Assembly: GCA_000513555.1 (NCBI GenBank)
Contig: ALYD01000013.1
Span: 1-64,000, forward strand
Direction: 5' to 3'
Source: Lachnospiraceae bacterium JC7
GTDB lineage: Bacteria > Bacillota > Clostridia > Lachnospirales > Lachnospiraceae
Length of the DNA: 64,000 nucleotides
Position 1 is the first letter of the stretch. Every line of letters starts with the position of its first letter. This document shows positions 8,742 through 17,561 of this stretch, piece after piece. The notes under the pieces are model-generated. The model worked only from the letters and a program-made list of their open reading frames with translations, did not search any database and had not been told where the DNA came from. Made by a program: the position numbers and the translations under genes.

Positions 8742-8798
8742 TGTTATTTCCTCTTTTCCATTATTTAGTATTAAAATTATGTATTATTTTTTCCGGAA

Positions 8799-8839
8799 TG
8801 ATGCCCGGGTCCGCATTTTACTTTTCAGACGGGGCATCA
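8799..8839 (-). terminator. Hairpin between tctA and the isomerase-like gene
   Basis: TGATGCCC (8799-8806) pairs with GGGCATCA (8832-8839) across an AT-rich loop. The following minus-strand sequence is AT-rich but not a strong U run, so it may attenuate rather than stop transcription. Confidence 0.5.
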
Positions 8840-8850
8840 CTCACTCCCCT

Positions 8851-10410
8851 TCAACAAGCCTCTTGAGCCTCAAGGTCGTTATGCATCTTGTTGATCTCTT
8901 CAGCCTGCACTTCATTAAGGGCATCCACCTTCTTGTTGATTCGAATCATTGACCATACAAGGAGAACTGTGATCACAAGAATGATGAGAGATATAGGTCT
9001 CTTGAAGAAGATAAAGTAATCTCTGTCATAGGACATCATGGCTGTTACAAAGTTTGTTTCCATGATCTTTGCAAGGATAAGTCCGAGAAGAAGTGGGATA
9101 GCGTCTATCTCCATAATCTTCAGAAGATAACTGAATACCAGAAGTACTGCGCAGAATACCATCTCCTTGAAGTTTCCTGTTCCTGCAAATGCTCCGGCAA
9201 AACAGAAAAGCATGATAGCAGGGGCAAGATATGTGTACTTGACCTGAACAACCTTTGCAACGGCTCTTGTCATAACCTTACCTAAAGGCCAGAGGAAGAG
9301 GTTGGCGACGAAACATCCAACGATGATCGTGTATGCCTGAAGGGCCTGCTTTGTGAACATGTTAGGACCGGGCTGCATTCCGTGAAGGATAAATGCTCCA
9401 AGAAGAAGGGCTGTAACACCGTCTCCTGGGATACCCATGGTCATGAGCGGGATCATAGCTGAACCTACAACCGCATTGTTTGAAGACTCTGCAGCTGCAA
9501 TTCCTTCAAGTGAACCCTTTCCAAACTTCTCAGGGTGCTTTGAAAGCTGCTTTGCCTGGTTATAGCAAAGGAACTGTGCAACACCGCCGCCTACACCGGG
9601 CATAGCGCCGATAAAGGAAGCAATAATTGTTGAAAGTGCTGTTGCTGGAAGGATCGACTTCGCCTCTGAAAGACTTAATCCCTTCTTGTCGATCTTGTTG
9701 GCATCTTCCATCTTGCCGCCGTTTACCTTAAACTCGGCAAGCTTTCCAACCACCTGCTTAAGTGCAACAAGTGCGATCATGGCAGGGAGCATATCTATTC
9801 CGAACTGAAGAATGGATACTCCAAAAGTAAATCTGGAAACTCCTGTTACAGCATCAACACCGATGCAGGCAATAAGTATTCCGAAAAGACCTGAAAGAAT
9901 ACCCTTTGGAAGTGAATTACCGGAAACACCTGCAAGAAGTGAGATTCCGAGAACAGCCATGGAGAAATACTCTACTGATGTGAACTTTGAAACAAACGCT
10001 GCTATAGGAGCCGCAAGAACAAGAAGTAAAAGTGCTCCGACGATTCCACCGAAGGATGAAGCAAACAGTGAAGTATCGAGTGCCTGAAGAACTCTTCCCT
10101 TCTTAGCCAGCGGATAACCGTCAAATGTTGTGGCAATAGCTGAGTTTGTACCCGGTGTGTTAAGTGTGATGGCACTTATGGAACCGCCGTACATTCCACC
10201 TACGTAAACCGCAAGGAGTGAAATGATCGCTGTACTGGGATCCTTGATTCCGTACGTGAGCGGAAGGAAAAGGATGATTCCAAGTGTAACGCTGAGACCC
10301 GGTATACAACCGATGACCATACCCATGAGCATGCCGCCGAAAATGAATGCCAGGTTTCCTAATGTAAATACCGCAGCAAACGCGGAAGTAATATAATCAA
10401 AATAACCCAT
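8851..10410 (-). CDS. tctA: Tripartite tricarboxylate-type transporter, large membrane subunit
   Basis: 519 residues from the second of two close ATGs (10410), which is better spaced from AGAGG than 10416. The TctA family is shown by the N-terminal GCIPGLSVTLGIILFLPLTYG box, the mirrored GAMPGVGGGVAQF box and about 11-12 hydrophobic segments. With TctB it forms the sodium- or proton-driven channel fed by the binding protein TctC. Known members move citrate, other carboxylates and aromatic acids. Here it sits inside a sulfoquinovose operon, which suggests SQ, SQ-glycerol or another sulfonate as cargo (inference). Confidence 0.9.
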   Translation of the reverse strand: MGYFDYITSAFAAVFTLGNLAFIFGGMLMGMVIGCIPGLSVTLGIILFLPLTYGIKDPSTAIISLLAVYVGGMYGGSISAITLNTPGTNSAIATTFDGYPLAKKGRVLQALDTSLFASSFGGIVGALLLLVLAAPIAAFVSKFTSVEYFSMAVLGISLLAGVSGNSLPKGILSGLFGILIACIGVDAVTGVSRFTFGVSILQFGIDMLPAMIALVALKQVVGKLAEFKVNGGKMEDANKIDKKGLSLSEAKSILPATALSTIIASFIGAMPGVGGGVAQFLCYNQAKQLSKHPEKFGKGSLEGIAAAESSNNAVVGSAMIPLMTMGIPGDGVTALLLGAFILHGMQPGPNMFTKQALQAYTIIVGCFVANLFLWPLGKVMTRAVAKVVQVKYTYLAPAIMLFCFAGAFAGTGNFKEMVFCAVLLVFSYLLKIMEIDAIPLLLGLILAKIMETNFVTAMMSYDRDYFIFFKRPISLIILVITVLLVWSMIRINKKVDALNEVQAEEINKMHNDLEAQEAC

Positions 10411-10422
10411 AACCATACCTCT

Positions 10423-10899
10423 TTAGATTATTCCCTTGAGTATTCCGGCAGGAAGATCCACATGGAACACGTTCTGAAAAAGGAAGTAAACTATAACAAC
10501 CATAGCCAGTGTATAAATGTAGATGAGCGGTTTTCTTTCACCCTCATACCATTGAATGGCACAAAAGATCAGTATTCCGGCCGGGATGAATCCCAATGTC
10601 TTTGTGAGAGCAACGAACACTACCAGAGCGCCGATAAGGAGCAGCTCTTTTCTTTCATTTTCCCAGACAAACTCATAGATATGCTCTTTATGGAAAACAA
10701 GGCTCTGTACAAGAAGTATGATAGAACAGATCAGTATACCGACCAGGCAGATACCCGGTATGATCCTGGGGCTTGGTGCTCCTGAATCCCACATCGGAAG
10801 TCGTACCTGTGTAGGCATTATCAGAAGCATGATGACTGAAAACAGTCCCATTACTGTACCTGCCAGAAGGTTGGTTTTAATTTTTATTGTTTTTTTCAT
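10423..10899 (-). CDS. tctB: Tripartite transporter, small membrane subunit
   Basis: 158 residues from the ATG at 10899, which has GGAG eight bases upstream; a longer frame to 10941 would run into the upstream hairpin. Four hydrophobic segments, small size and position between tctC and tctA identify a TctB subunit. TctB sequences are poorly conserved, so the call rests largely on context. It helps TctA translocate the ligand delivered by TctC. Confidence 0.85.
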   Translation of the reverse strand: MKKTIKIKTNLLAGTVMGLFSVIMLLIMPTQVRLPMWDSGAPSPRIIPGICLVGILICSIILLVQSLVFHKEHIYEFVWENERKELLLIGALVVFVALTKTLGFIPAGILIFCAIQWYEGERKPLIYIYTLAMVVIVYFLFQNVFHVDLPAGILKGII

Positions 10900-10927
10900 A
10901 AGAAAATCTCCAAAATAGACCAAAACA

Positions 10928-10957
10928 GCCCGGCACTGCACAAAGGCAATGCCGGGC
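10928..10957 (-). terminator. Strong intercistronic hairpin after tctC
   Basis: GCCCGGCA (10928-10935) pairs with TGCCGGGC (10950-10957) and is followed on the minus strand by TGTTTTGG. Such hairpins after binding-protein genes commonly stabilise the upstream mRNA and lower expression of the permease genes. Confidence 0.6.
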
Positions 10958-11029
10958 AGCTCTTTAGTTTTTTACTTATTAATAATTCAATGAACAAGTA
11001 TTTGGTAAATGTCGATCTTTAGAAGTCAC

Positions 11030-12139
11030 TTAGTTCTGACCGCTGAGAAGCTTGAATGCCTCAACTGCTGCCTTACAAGCATCCTCATAGTGCTGAACAT
11101 CATCCTGTCCGTAGATCTCTGTATCGTTGAGCATGATGCTTGCAATGAAATCCTTGTACTCATCTGTTGCCCAAACGTCCTTTGCAACCTGTACAACTGC
11201 ATCCTGCCACTCCTGTGAAGCACCCTTACGTGTTGCAAGAGAACCACCGGCTGGAAGAATTGACTTTGTGTAATCCTTTGATGCATCAAGATCAGCTGAC
11301 TTTGCATCACCTGCAAGTGAAGGAACTGTTATGTCACCCTGAGGTCCCTTGAAGCCTGTGAATGCGTTCTCTGAGAATGCAAGTACAGGAATGAGGTTAC
11401 CTGCCTCAACGTCCTCCTGAGCAGCCTGTGTTGTTCCTACGAAACAATCAACCTCACCGTCTGTAAGACCCTTCTTCTGAGCAGCACCACCGTCATAAGG
11501 TACTACCATTACTTTTCCGCCTTCCTGAGCAAGAAGTGAACCTAAAGCAAGATGTGGATCTGAAAGAGGATTTCCTCCGGACATCTTAAGTCCGCCGTTC
11601 TTTGACTTCTCGATAAGTCCTGCAAGTGTCTGATCAGGAGTTGTGTAAAGGATCCATGTTCTGTCGTCTACTGTTGCAAGTGGAAGGATCTCACTTCTGT
11701 CGAACTCTACAACCTCTGTATTGAACTGCTTTCCGAGATCATGACGGTAAGCAACGCCGTATCCGTAAACCAGAAGATCTGTTGTGCTTGGATCTTCCTG
11801 TGTGAATGCTGTTGCTGCTGCGAATCCGTCTCCGCCTGTCTGCTGCTCAACGATAAAGTTATATTCAGGATGAGTCTTTGTTGCTACCTCTGCGAACTTT
11901 CTTGCGATGATATCTGCTGTACCGCCTACGCCATAAGGGCAGATAACCTTAACTGTCTCTCCGCTTCCTGCAGCCTTATTTTCCTCAGCCTTCTCCTCTG
12001 CCTTTGTTTCTGCCTTAGCCTCAGCCTTTGTCTCTGCTGCTGCAGCTGTTGTCGATGCCGGAGCTCCTGAGCTTCCGCATGCTGCAAGTGATGCTGCCAT
12101 TGCTGTTGCAAGAATTCCTGCCAATAATTGTTTTCTCAT
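11030..12139 (-). CDS. tctC: Tripartite transporter substrate-binding lipoprotein
   Basis: 369 residues. Signal peptide with lipobox LAAC (Cys21), then an Ala/Lys/Glu-rich linker (about 30-60) that accounts for the extra length over the usual ~330. The binding domain starts at VKVICPYGVGGTADIIARKF, the TctC signature near strand 1 that contacts the ligand carboxylate in characterised members. It is the first and likely most abundant product of the transporter genes; a GGGCCC hairpin lies in the 155 bases before it (12180-12202). Ligand specificity cannot be read from the sequence; the operon suggests SQ or a derivative. Confidence 0.9.
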   Translation of the reverse strand: MRKQLLAGILATAMAASLAACGSSGAPASTTAAAAETKAEAKAETKAEEKAEENKAAGSGETVKVICPYGVGGTADIIARKFAEVATKTHPEYNFIVEQQTGGDGFAAATAFTQEDPSTTDLLVYGYGVAYRHDLGKQFNTEVVEFDRSEILPLATVDDRTWILYTTPDQTLAGLIEKSKNGGLKMSGGNPLSDPHLALGSLLAQEGGKVMVVPYDGGAAQKKGLTDGEVDCFVGTTQAAQEDVEAGNLIPVLAFSENAFTGFKGPQGDITVPSLAGDAKSADLDASKDYTKSILPAGGSLATRKGASQEWQDAVVQVAKDVWATDEYKDFIASIMLNDTEIYGQDDVQHYEDACKAAVEAFKLLSGQN

Positions 12140-12294
12140 AGTAACTTCCTCCTGTTTACTATCTTTTGGTTTTTATTTTACGTGGCCCTTTTGGGCCCAT
12201 AATTCGTTAAAGATCTGATAATGCATCATTTACTCTGCCTGTCGTCTTATGTCTTCTGAATCCGACCGGACCCGTTCAGGCTTCACCATTCCAC

Positions 12295-13110
12295 TCAGAG
12301 AAGCAGCTTTAAGCCCATTACGAAAAGCAGTACATAACTCATTATCATGAATGTTCTCTGGCTCATCCTCTTATAAAGAATGGAGCCTATCTTAAGTCCC
12401 GAGAACAGGAACGGTGCTGCCACAAGAGCACTGATGACCAATGTTATGTTCCAGTATCCTGATCTGATGTCATCAACAAGCACCATGCCGTTAAGAAATA
12501 TCCAGACCGTGGAAATAGTGGTTCTGAACTGATTCTTATCAGGCAATTTCTTGGTAAGATAGCTGATGAGAAGCGGTCCACCGCTGACAAATATGCCATG
12601 CACTATTCCGGCTACCGGAAGGAGAAGATACAAAAGTTTATTTCCGAACTTCCCTTTTTCCGCATCAGTCACCTCTGCTTTTACATCCCCTGTGAAAGCA
12701 ACCGGTTTTAAATTGTCTCCCTCTTTCTTTCCGGGTCCCTTCTTCATCAAAAGTTCCTTACAAAGTCCATGTATCGAAACGCATATAACGAAGATACCCA
12801 GAGCGAAATAAAGCATTTTCTCCTTGCCGAGGAGCTGATCCTTGATGAGAATACCAAGAAGTATTCCGCATCCCATGATCACTACTATCTTCCACAGTTC
12901 CTTCCAGACTACATATTTCCTGTTTCCCAGGAACACATATATGCCGCTTGCTATACCAAGTACATTTAATATAGGTTTAGCAACCTGATATCCCACCAGC
13001 ATAAGCCCGAAGGGCATGGCCAGCACTGTTCCCGCGAACCCTGTGACCCCATGCATGATGTGGGTCAGGAATATAGCCAGAAAGAATAAAATGTAATTTG
13101 TACTCAACAT
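12295..13110 (-). CDS. TauE/SafE-family exporter, probable sulfonate exporter
   Basis: 271 residues with about eight hydrophobic segments and a cytosolic loop rich in charge (about 125-165). N-terminal HIMHGVTGFAGTVLAMPFG and the second-half repeat IVHGIFVSGGPLLISYL are typical of the TauE/SafE (DUF81) family, which exports sulfite, sulfoacetate and other sulfonates. It begins five bases after the sulfoquinovosidase stop, so coupling is likely. In fermentative SQ degraders the C3 sulfonate product has to leave the cell; export of DHPS or 3-hydroxypropanesulfonate is the best inference. Confidence 0.85.
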   Translation of the reverse strand: MLSTNYILFFLAIFLTHIMHGVTGFAGTVLAMPFGLMLVGYQVAKPILNVLGIASGIYVFLGNRKYVVWKELWKIVVIMGCGILLGILIKDQLLGKEKMLYFALGIFVICVSIHGLCKELLMKKGPGKKEGDNLKPVAFTGDVKAEVTDAEKGKFGNKLLYLLLPVAGIVHGIFVSGGPLLISYLTKKLPDKNQFRTTISTVWIFLNGMVLVDDIRSGYWNITLVISALVAAPFLFSGLKIGSILYKRMSQRTFMIMSYVLLFVMGLKLLL

Positions 13111-13115
13111 CAGTT

Positions 13116-15116
13116 TTATTTTCCGTATTTAGCACGTATACTCTCGAACAATTCTCTGTACTTTGACGCCTTGCGGTAGAATACCGGTGTGTCACCAAGC
13201 TCTGCTTCTACGACATTGACACCCTTGGCGTAGCTTCGTCCTGTCCAGAGGTGAATCCACTCATCGTCCGGAAGATATACTTCTCGTTCTGTCTGCCCTG
13301 CTGTATAAACCGGTGCCACCAGCACATCTCTTCCGAGAAGATACTCGAACTGCTCCGTGTAGCACCTTTCGTCTTCATAGTGAAGGAACAACGGTCTCTG
13401 AACCGGTATTCCCTTCTCATGATTTTCCTTTACCGCGTCCCTGGTGTACGGTGACATCATAGTGTAAATGTCTACAAGACGTGCCATCCTGCTGATTCCG
13501 TCCTCGTCATCATAGAACTGATAACAGTCATCGGGACGGTTTCCCTCGTGGGTTCTCATAACAGGTGTGAATGCTGCCATCTCAGCCCATCTCATGAATA
13601 CTTCCTTGGTTCTGACATTGCCGAAAAGTGAAGTATATCCGCCGATGTCGCTATGGCTGATTCCGCATCCCATCATGCCCGTTCCGAGAGCCGCTGAAAT
13701 TACTGTGCAAAGTCCGTCATGTCTTGAAAAATCCACTGACTGGTCGCCTGCCCAGAGAAGTGTGCAGTACTTCTGACTTCCGTTTGCGCCTGCTCTCATG
13801 AAGTAAACGATCTTTCCGAGATTTCCGGATTCCTTTACCGCTTCATAATTGCATTTTGCCCAGAGAAGCGGCCAATGATTATGCTCTACCATAGCCGGTC
13901 TTCCGCTGTGGAGAACGATATCGTCAGTTGGAAGATATTCGCCGAAATCCGCCATCCAGCCGTCGATTCCTATGTCAATGCTGTACTTTTTGATGATTCC
14001 CTTGAACCATTCAAAGGCCTCAGGATTTGTCAGGTCCACAGCACCGCAGTAGAACTCTCCGAAATCCACAAGATATGTGGTACCGTCGTGACGCTTTGCG
14101 AAGTATCCCTTTTCTTCACCTTCCTTAAACAGCTCACCGTCATTTACAAGATACGGGTTCACATAACCAAGGAATTTGATTCCTTTTTTGTGAAGCTCTG
14201 CGATCTTCTCAGGAAGGTCAGGATACATCTCCTTGTGATAATGCCAGTCCCACTGAAGTCTCTTTCCGAAGCTGGTAACTCTCTTACCGCACCAGTCCTG
14301 ACACCAGATTCCGGAGAGCTTTACGCCCTTTTCCTGAATCTTTTCTGCGAGACCGAAGGATCTTTCATTTCCGCCCTGTACTCCGAAGATAAGTCCGTTG
14401 TAGACCCAGTCCGGAAGCTCAGGCTGTCTGCCGAAATAAGCTGTTTCCTTTAAAAGAAGCTCCTGAAAATCCTTTGCCGCCTCTATACGGACAGAAGCAG
14501 GAACCTCCCAGATCTGAAGCTCATGGAATTCATCATTTCTGAAATCAAAATCCGCATAAGCTGTTGAATCAACGTGGAGATAATATCTCTTTGATGAAAC
14601 GAAGGTAGGCTCCGGGTAGTTTGTATTGTAGTAATCTCCGCCGGCCTTGTTCTCAACGTCTGATCTCCATGTAACATATGTTGTTTTGTCTCTGCCTACT
14701 CCCGGTTCAGATGTCCAAAGAGGGAAATGTCTCCCTCTCAGGTCAAAATATGACATCTGCTCTCCGCAGCCGTAGATGTGTTCATCCTTATCAGCTGCTA
14801 CCCTGAACCAGAATCTGTTTACTGTCGGGTCGTTATTCTCGAACTTTATTTCCGCGCACTCGCCCTTTACAGTAACTATGGCAGTTATCTTTCCTTCAAA
14901 ATCAAGGACTGTAGTTCCGTCTTTCTCCTCTGAACCTGTAAGCTTCAAAGGAACCTTATCCTCCACATAATCCTCGATCTTGTAGTTTCCTCTGTACATA
15001 TCCACAGATTCTTTTCCGTGACCGACATATATCAAAGGTCTCTCTGAATCTGCGGAAAGTATTATTCTGTCACCCTCAGCAAGTTTTAATGTCTGCTCTT
15101 TAACAAGTAATTCCAT
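13116..15116 (-). CDS. sftG: GH31 sulfoquinovosidase
   Basis: 666 residues, a glycoside hydrolase family 31 enzyme. Compared with E. coli YihQ, the retaining catalytic pair is present as Asp390 (GWMADFGEYLP, nucleophile) and Asp458 (WAGDQSVDF, acid/base). The residues that clamp the sulfonate of sulfoquinovose align as Arg286 and Trp289 (TSFGKRLQW) and Tyr494 (HSDIGGYT), with a constant offset of 14-15 from YihQ Arg301, Trp304, Asp405, Asp472 and Tyr508. No signal peptide: it acts in the cytosol, freeing SQ from SQ-glycerol or other SQ glycosides. It overlaps its neighbours' spacing (1 and 5 bases), within the operon. Confidence 0.93.
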   Translation of the reverse strand: MELLVKEQTLKLAEGDRIILSADSERPLIYVGHGKESVDMYRGNYKIEDYVEDKVPLKLTGSEEKDGTTVLDFEGKITAIVTVKGECAEIKFENNDPTVNRFWFRVAADKDEHIYGCGEQMSYFDLRGRHFPLWTSEPGVGRDKTTYVTWRSDVENKAGGDYYNTNYPEPTFVSSKRYYLHVDSTAYADFDFRNDEFHELQIWEVPASVRIEAAKDFQELLLKETAYFGRQPELPDWVYNGLIFGVQGGNERSFGLAEKIQEKGVKLSGIWCQDWCGKRVTSFGKRLQWDWHYHKEMYPDLPEKIAELHKKGIKFLGYVNPYLVNDGELFKEGEEKGYFAKRHDGTTYLVDFGEFYCGAVDLTNPEAFEWFKGIIKKYSIDIGIDGWMADFGEYLPTDDIVLHSGRPAMVEHNHWPLLWAKCNYEAVKESGNLGKIVYFMRAGANGSQKYCTLLWAGDQSVDFSRHDGLCTVISAALGTGMMGCGISHSDIGGYTSLFGNVRTKEVFMRWAEMAAFTPVMRTHEGNRPDDCYQFYDDEDGISRMARLVDIYTMMSPYTRDAVKENHEKGIPVQRPLFLHYEDERCYTEQFEYLLGRDVLVAPVYTAGQTEREVYLPDDEWIHLWTGRSYAKGVNVVEAELGDTPVFYRKASKYRELFESIRAKYGK

Positions 15117-15117
15117 G

Positions 15118-15789
15118 TCAATAATGAAGCTCCTTATTTGGTCCGATGACTCCTGTGACTGCTCCCTGCTTCACGAGAGGTTCTCTCTCAGGATGACAGA
15201 TCACCCATTTGTTTCTCTGTAGAAGAAGTTCGCTTTCCTTGTCTACAGGTGAAAGCTTTTCAAGAGGTGTATTGGTTCCCTTAGGCAGGATAACAACTCC
15301 CTTGAATCCTTCATCAGTCACTCTGCATGGTGAAAGATGAAGAGTTGTTTCATACATCTCTATCACTGTGCCCTTCGGTACGAAGAAAACCTGCACATCC
15401 TTTATGTCGTAAGTATTGTCCTTTATGTCCCAGACATGACCGAGGCAGAGCATGAAGTCTGTTATGGCAATGTTTATCTCGCTGCCCTTGTGGTACTCGA
15501 AACCGTTATAGGTGGTATTTCTTCCGTTGCAGTATCCGATCTCTATCGGCATGCCTCCGTAGATCAGGTTCTCAACCTTATCTTTTACAGAAAGACTCTC
15601 CATCTCGGGAACAGATGCCACATAGACATTGCCCTGCTCAGGAATGGGAGTTTCCTTTTCCATGTAATCCACAACTTCCGAAAAATCGTATCCTGTGACT
15701 ACACGTCCATAGGTCTTGAAGGCTTCATGATCAAGGACTGACTTGATGGTAACGTCATTAACTTCATTTAAATGCTTTAAAAGCTCCAT
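15118..15789 (-). CDS. sftI: DUF4867 protein, probable sulfoquinovose isomerase
   Basis: 223 residues from the ATG at 15789 (AAGGTG six bases upstream; an in-frame GTG at 15795 has no room for a binding site). The sequence, including GGMPIEIGYCNGRNTTYNGFEYH, is of the DUF4867 type with a cupin-like look: FVPKGTVIEMYETTLHLSPC provides Glu and His ligands typical of metal sites. DUF4867 proteins recur in sulfo-transaldolase clusters, where I recall the family being assigned as the SQ-to-sulfofructose isomerase. It lies two bases after the SLA reductase stop and one base before the sulfoquinovosidase. The family match is better supported than the activity. Confidence 0.75.
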   Translation of the reverse strand: MELLKHLNEVNDVTIKSVLDHEAFKTYGRVVTGYDFSEVVDYMEKETPIPEQGNVYVASVPEMESLSVKDKVENLIYGGMPIEIGYCNGRNTTYNGFEYHKGSEINIAITDFMLCLGHVWDIKDNTYDIKDVQVFFVPKGTVIEMYETTLHLSPCRVTDEGFKGVVILPKGTNTPLEKLSPVDKESELLLQRNKWVICHPEREPLVKQGAVTGVIGPNKELHY

Positions 15790-15791
15790 GA

Positions 15792-16655
15792 TCACACCTT
15801 TTCAGCTCTTACGACCTTGATGGTTGCAGAGAAGTCTTCCTTTGCATAGCCTGCTTCCATAGCCTTGTCGTAAACTCTTACAACATTCATCTCGCCGGGC
15901 ATCGGAAGTCCCTTCTCCTCTGCGAGCTTCTTGCAGATGTTCACATCCTTGTACATATTCTCAATTGAGAATGCTGTAGTGAAATCGTTCTTCTCGATAA
16001 CATCCTTCTTGCTGTCCAGATAGAAGTTCTGTCCGCCGCCGTAGGAAATAGCTGTTGCGAAGGTCTGAATGTCAATGCCGCATACTGCAGCAAGATTTGA
16101 AACCTCATTTACGCCGTTCTGGATCTGGCCAACCAGTGCATTGTGAAGGATCTTCATGGTGATACCTGTTCCGTTCTCGCCCATGCGGATGATGTTCTCA
16201 CCCATGTATGCAAGGATAGGACGAACTGTATCGTAAAGCTCCTCGTCACATCCAACATAGATTCCGAGCTTGCCTGCGATAGCTGCCGGCTTTGACTTAA
16301 CAACAGGAGCATCTGCGAACTGAGCGCCTGTCTCCTTGACCATCTTTGCGATCTCAACTGATACGCTTGGATCGATGGTACTCATATCGATGCAGATCTT
16401 ACCTTTGCCGAGCTTCGGAAGGATCTGTGTATAAACTGATCTGGAATGCTCTGACTTCGGAACCATGGAAATGATCACATCAGCTTTCTCAGCGAGATCA
16501 ACATTGTCTGCAGCTGCAACTGCGCCGAGCTTTACGAGCTCATCAACCTTTTCCTTTACCATGTCTGAGCAGTAAACTGTATCGTTATGCTTCTTGACTA
16601 TATTTGCACACATTGACTCGCCCATGATTCCGAGTCCGATAAAACCAATCTTCAT
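15792..16655 (-). CDS. Sulfolactaldehyde reductase, 3-hydroxyisobutyrate dehydrogenase family
   Basis: 287 residues. N-terminal NAD(P)-binding fold GFIGLGIMGESM (4-15); catalytic-region MKILHNALVG with Lys168 and Asn172; C-terminal all-helical domain. Close in type to E. coli YihU, which reduces sulfolactaldehyde to DHPS with NADH. In anaerobes this recycles NADH from glycolysis. The substrate loop reads DAPVVKSKPAAIAGKL, different from the GGxxGA loop of ordinary hydroxyisobutyrate dehydrogenases, which fits an anionic substrate. Second gene of the operon, 70 bases after the transaldolase. A dehydrogenase yielding sulfolactate is less likely in a fermenter. Confidence 0.85.
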   Translation of the reverse strand: MKIGFIGLGIMGESMCANIVKKHNDTVYCSDMVKEKVDELVKLGAVAAADNVDLAEKADVIISMVPKSEHSRSVYTQILPKLGKGKICIDMSTIDPSVSVEIAKMVKETGAQFADAPVVKSKPAAIAGKLGIYVGCDEELYDTVRPILAYMGENIIRMGENGTGITMKILHNALVGQIQNGVNEVSNLAAVCGIDIQTFATAISYGGGQNFYLDSKKDVIEKNDFTTAFSIENMYKDVNICKKLAEEKGLPMPGEMNVVRVYDKAMEAGYAKEDFSATIKVVRAEKV

Positions 16656-16726
16656 TATCTTTTATCTCCATTCCTTAGTGCTCTCATGTGCCAATGTCTA
16701 CACAGAGCGCTTTTATCTGCTTTTTA

Positions 16727-17413
16727 TTACTCTGTCTTTGTGTTGTCCCATGCATCACAGAAGGTTCCGATACCCTGTGTTGTGTATGCGTGGTGCTGAG
16801 CGCTCTTGTAGATCGCAAGACCTGCTGTGATGATGTCTGCACCTGCTACTGCACAGTCAACCATCTGCTTTGGTGAACGAAGAGCTGCACAGATGATCTG
16901 TGTCTTTCCGTAGAAGCCGTAGTTCTTGTAGATGTCAACGATGTCCTTGATGTACTGCTTGCAGTCCTCACCGTTATCCTCTTTCCATCCGATGAAAGGT
17001 GATACGAAAAGTGAACCGTTCTTTGCTGCGAAAATAGCCTGTGCAGGAGCAAATACAAGTGTAAGGTTTGTTCTGATACCTTCCTTCTCAAGCTGTCTTG
17101 CTGCTGCTACACCAGCCTCTGTTGCAGGGATCTTTATAGCGAAGTTTGGAGAAACCTTTGCATACTTTCTTGCCTCAGCTACCATATCCTCTGTCTTGTC
17201 AAGGTGTGGGTTGATCTCTATTGATACAGGGAACTTGTCGATGCCCTCAAGGCCGTTTTCCTTGATCCAGTTTGCGATATCTGTGATAGCTGTAACAAAT
17301 GGCTTGCCGCTGAGCATGATGTGCTTAGGGTTTGTTGTTACACCGTCAATTCCAAATGTCTTGTACGCATAGTCGATTTCATCTAATTTTGCACTGTCTA
17401 AAAAGAACTTCAT
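16727..17413 (-). CDS. sftT: 6-deoxy-6-sulfofructose transaldolase
   Basis: 228 residues, the short transaldolase/fructose-6-phosphate aldolase fold. MKFFLDSAKLDEI and GVTTNPKHI at the N-terminus, Schiff-base Lys94 in NFAIKIPAT, then TLVFAPAQA and VSPFIGW. In sulfo-transaldolase organisms (gene sftT or sqvA) it splits sulfofructose into sulfolactaldehyde and passes dihydroxyacetone to glyceraldehyde 3-phosphate or erythrose 4-phosphate. First gene of the operon, AGGAGG upstream. Ordinary small transaldolases share the fold; the call for sulfofructose rests on the adjacent sulfoquinovosidase, DUF4867 and reductase genes. Confidence 0.87.
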   Translation of the reverse strand: MKFFLDSAKLDEIDYAYKTFGIDGVTTNPKHIMLSGKPFVTAITDIANWIKENGLEGIDKFPVSIEINPHLDKTEDMVAEARKYAKVSPNFAIKIPATEAGVAAARQLEKEGIRTNLTLVFAPAQAIFAAKNGSLFVSPFIGWKEDNGEDCKQYIKDIVDIYKNYGFYGKTQIICAALRSPKQMVDCAVAGADIITAGLAIYKSAQHHAYTTQGIGTFCDAWDNTKTE

Positions 17414-17507
17414 TACTTCCTCCTATTTAACGAGAACCCTGCCCCTTTAAATTCATTTTGTAAGGCTCAGGCCTGTCTCGTCTGATGCTTTAATTTATTT
17501 GCATCAA

Positions 17508-17528
17508 TTAGTTAATTCAATTAATTAA
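17508..17528. promoter_or_regulatory. Palindromic operator of the sulfoquinovose operon
   Basis: TTAGTTAATT (17508-17517), a central C, then AATTAATTAA (17519-17528): ten-base arms with one mismatch. It lies immediately downstream of the -10 box, over the likely start site, where a repressor would block initiation. Size and AT-rich arms suit the operon's ROK regulator. Confidence 0.6.
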
Positions 17529-17533
17529 TTAGT

Positions 17534-17561
17534 ATTATAGTGTAGGTTGCACAAATGTAAA
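17534..17561 (-). promoter_or_regulatory. Sigma-A-type promoter of the sulfoquinovose operon
   Basis: On the minus strand TTTACA (17561-17556) and TATAAT (17539-17534) are 16 bases apart, about 120 bases before the transaldolase start. The rest of the 17414-17895 gap holds the operator, a hairpin-terminator candidate (17704-17757) and the terminator at 17773-17811. Confidence 0.7.

Noticed and set aside
13116-15116. Ordinary alpha-glucosidase or xylosidase
   Set aside because: The sulfonate-binding Arg, Trp and Tyr of sulfoquinovosidases are all present at the expected spacing.
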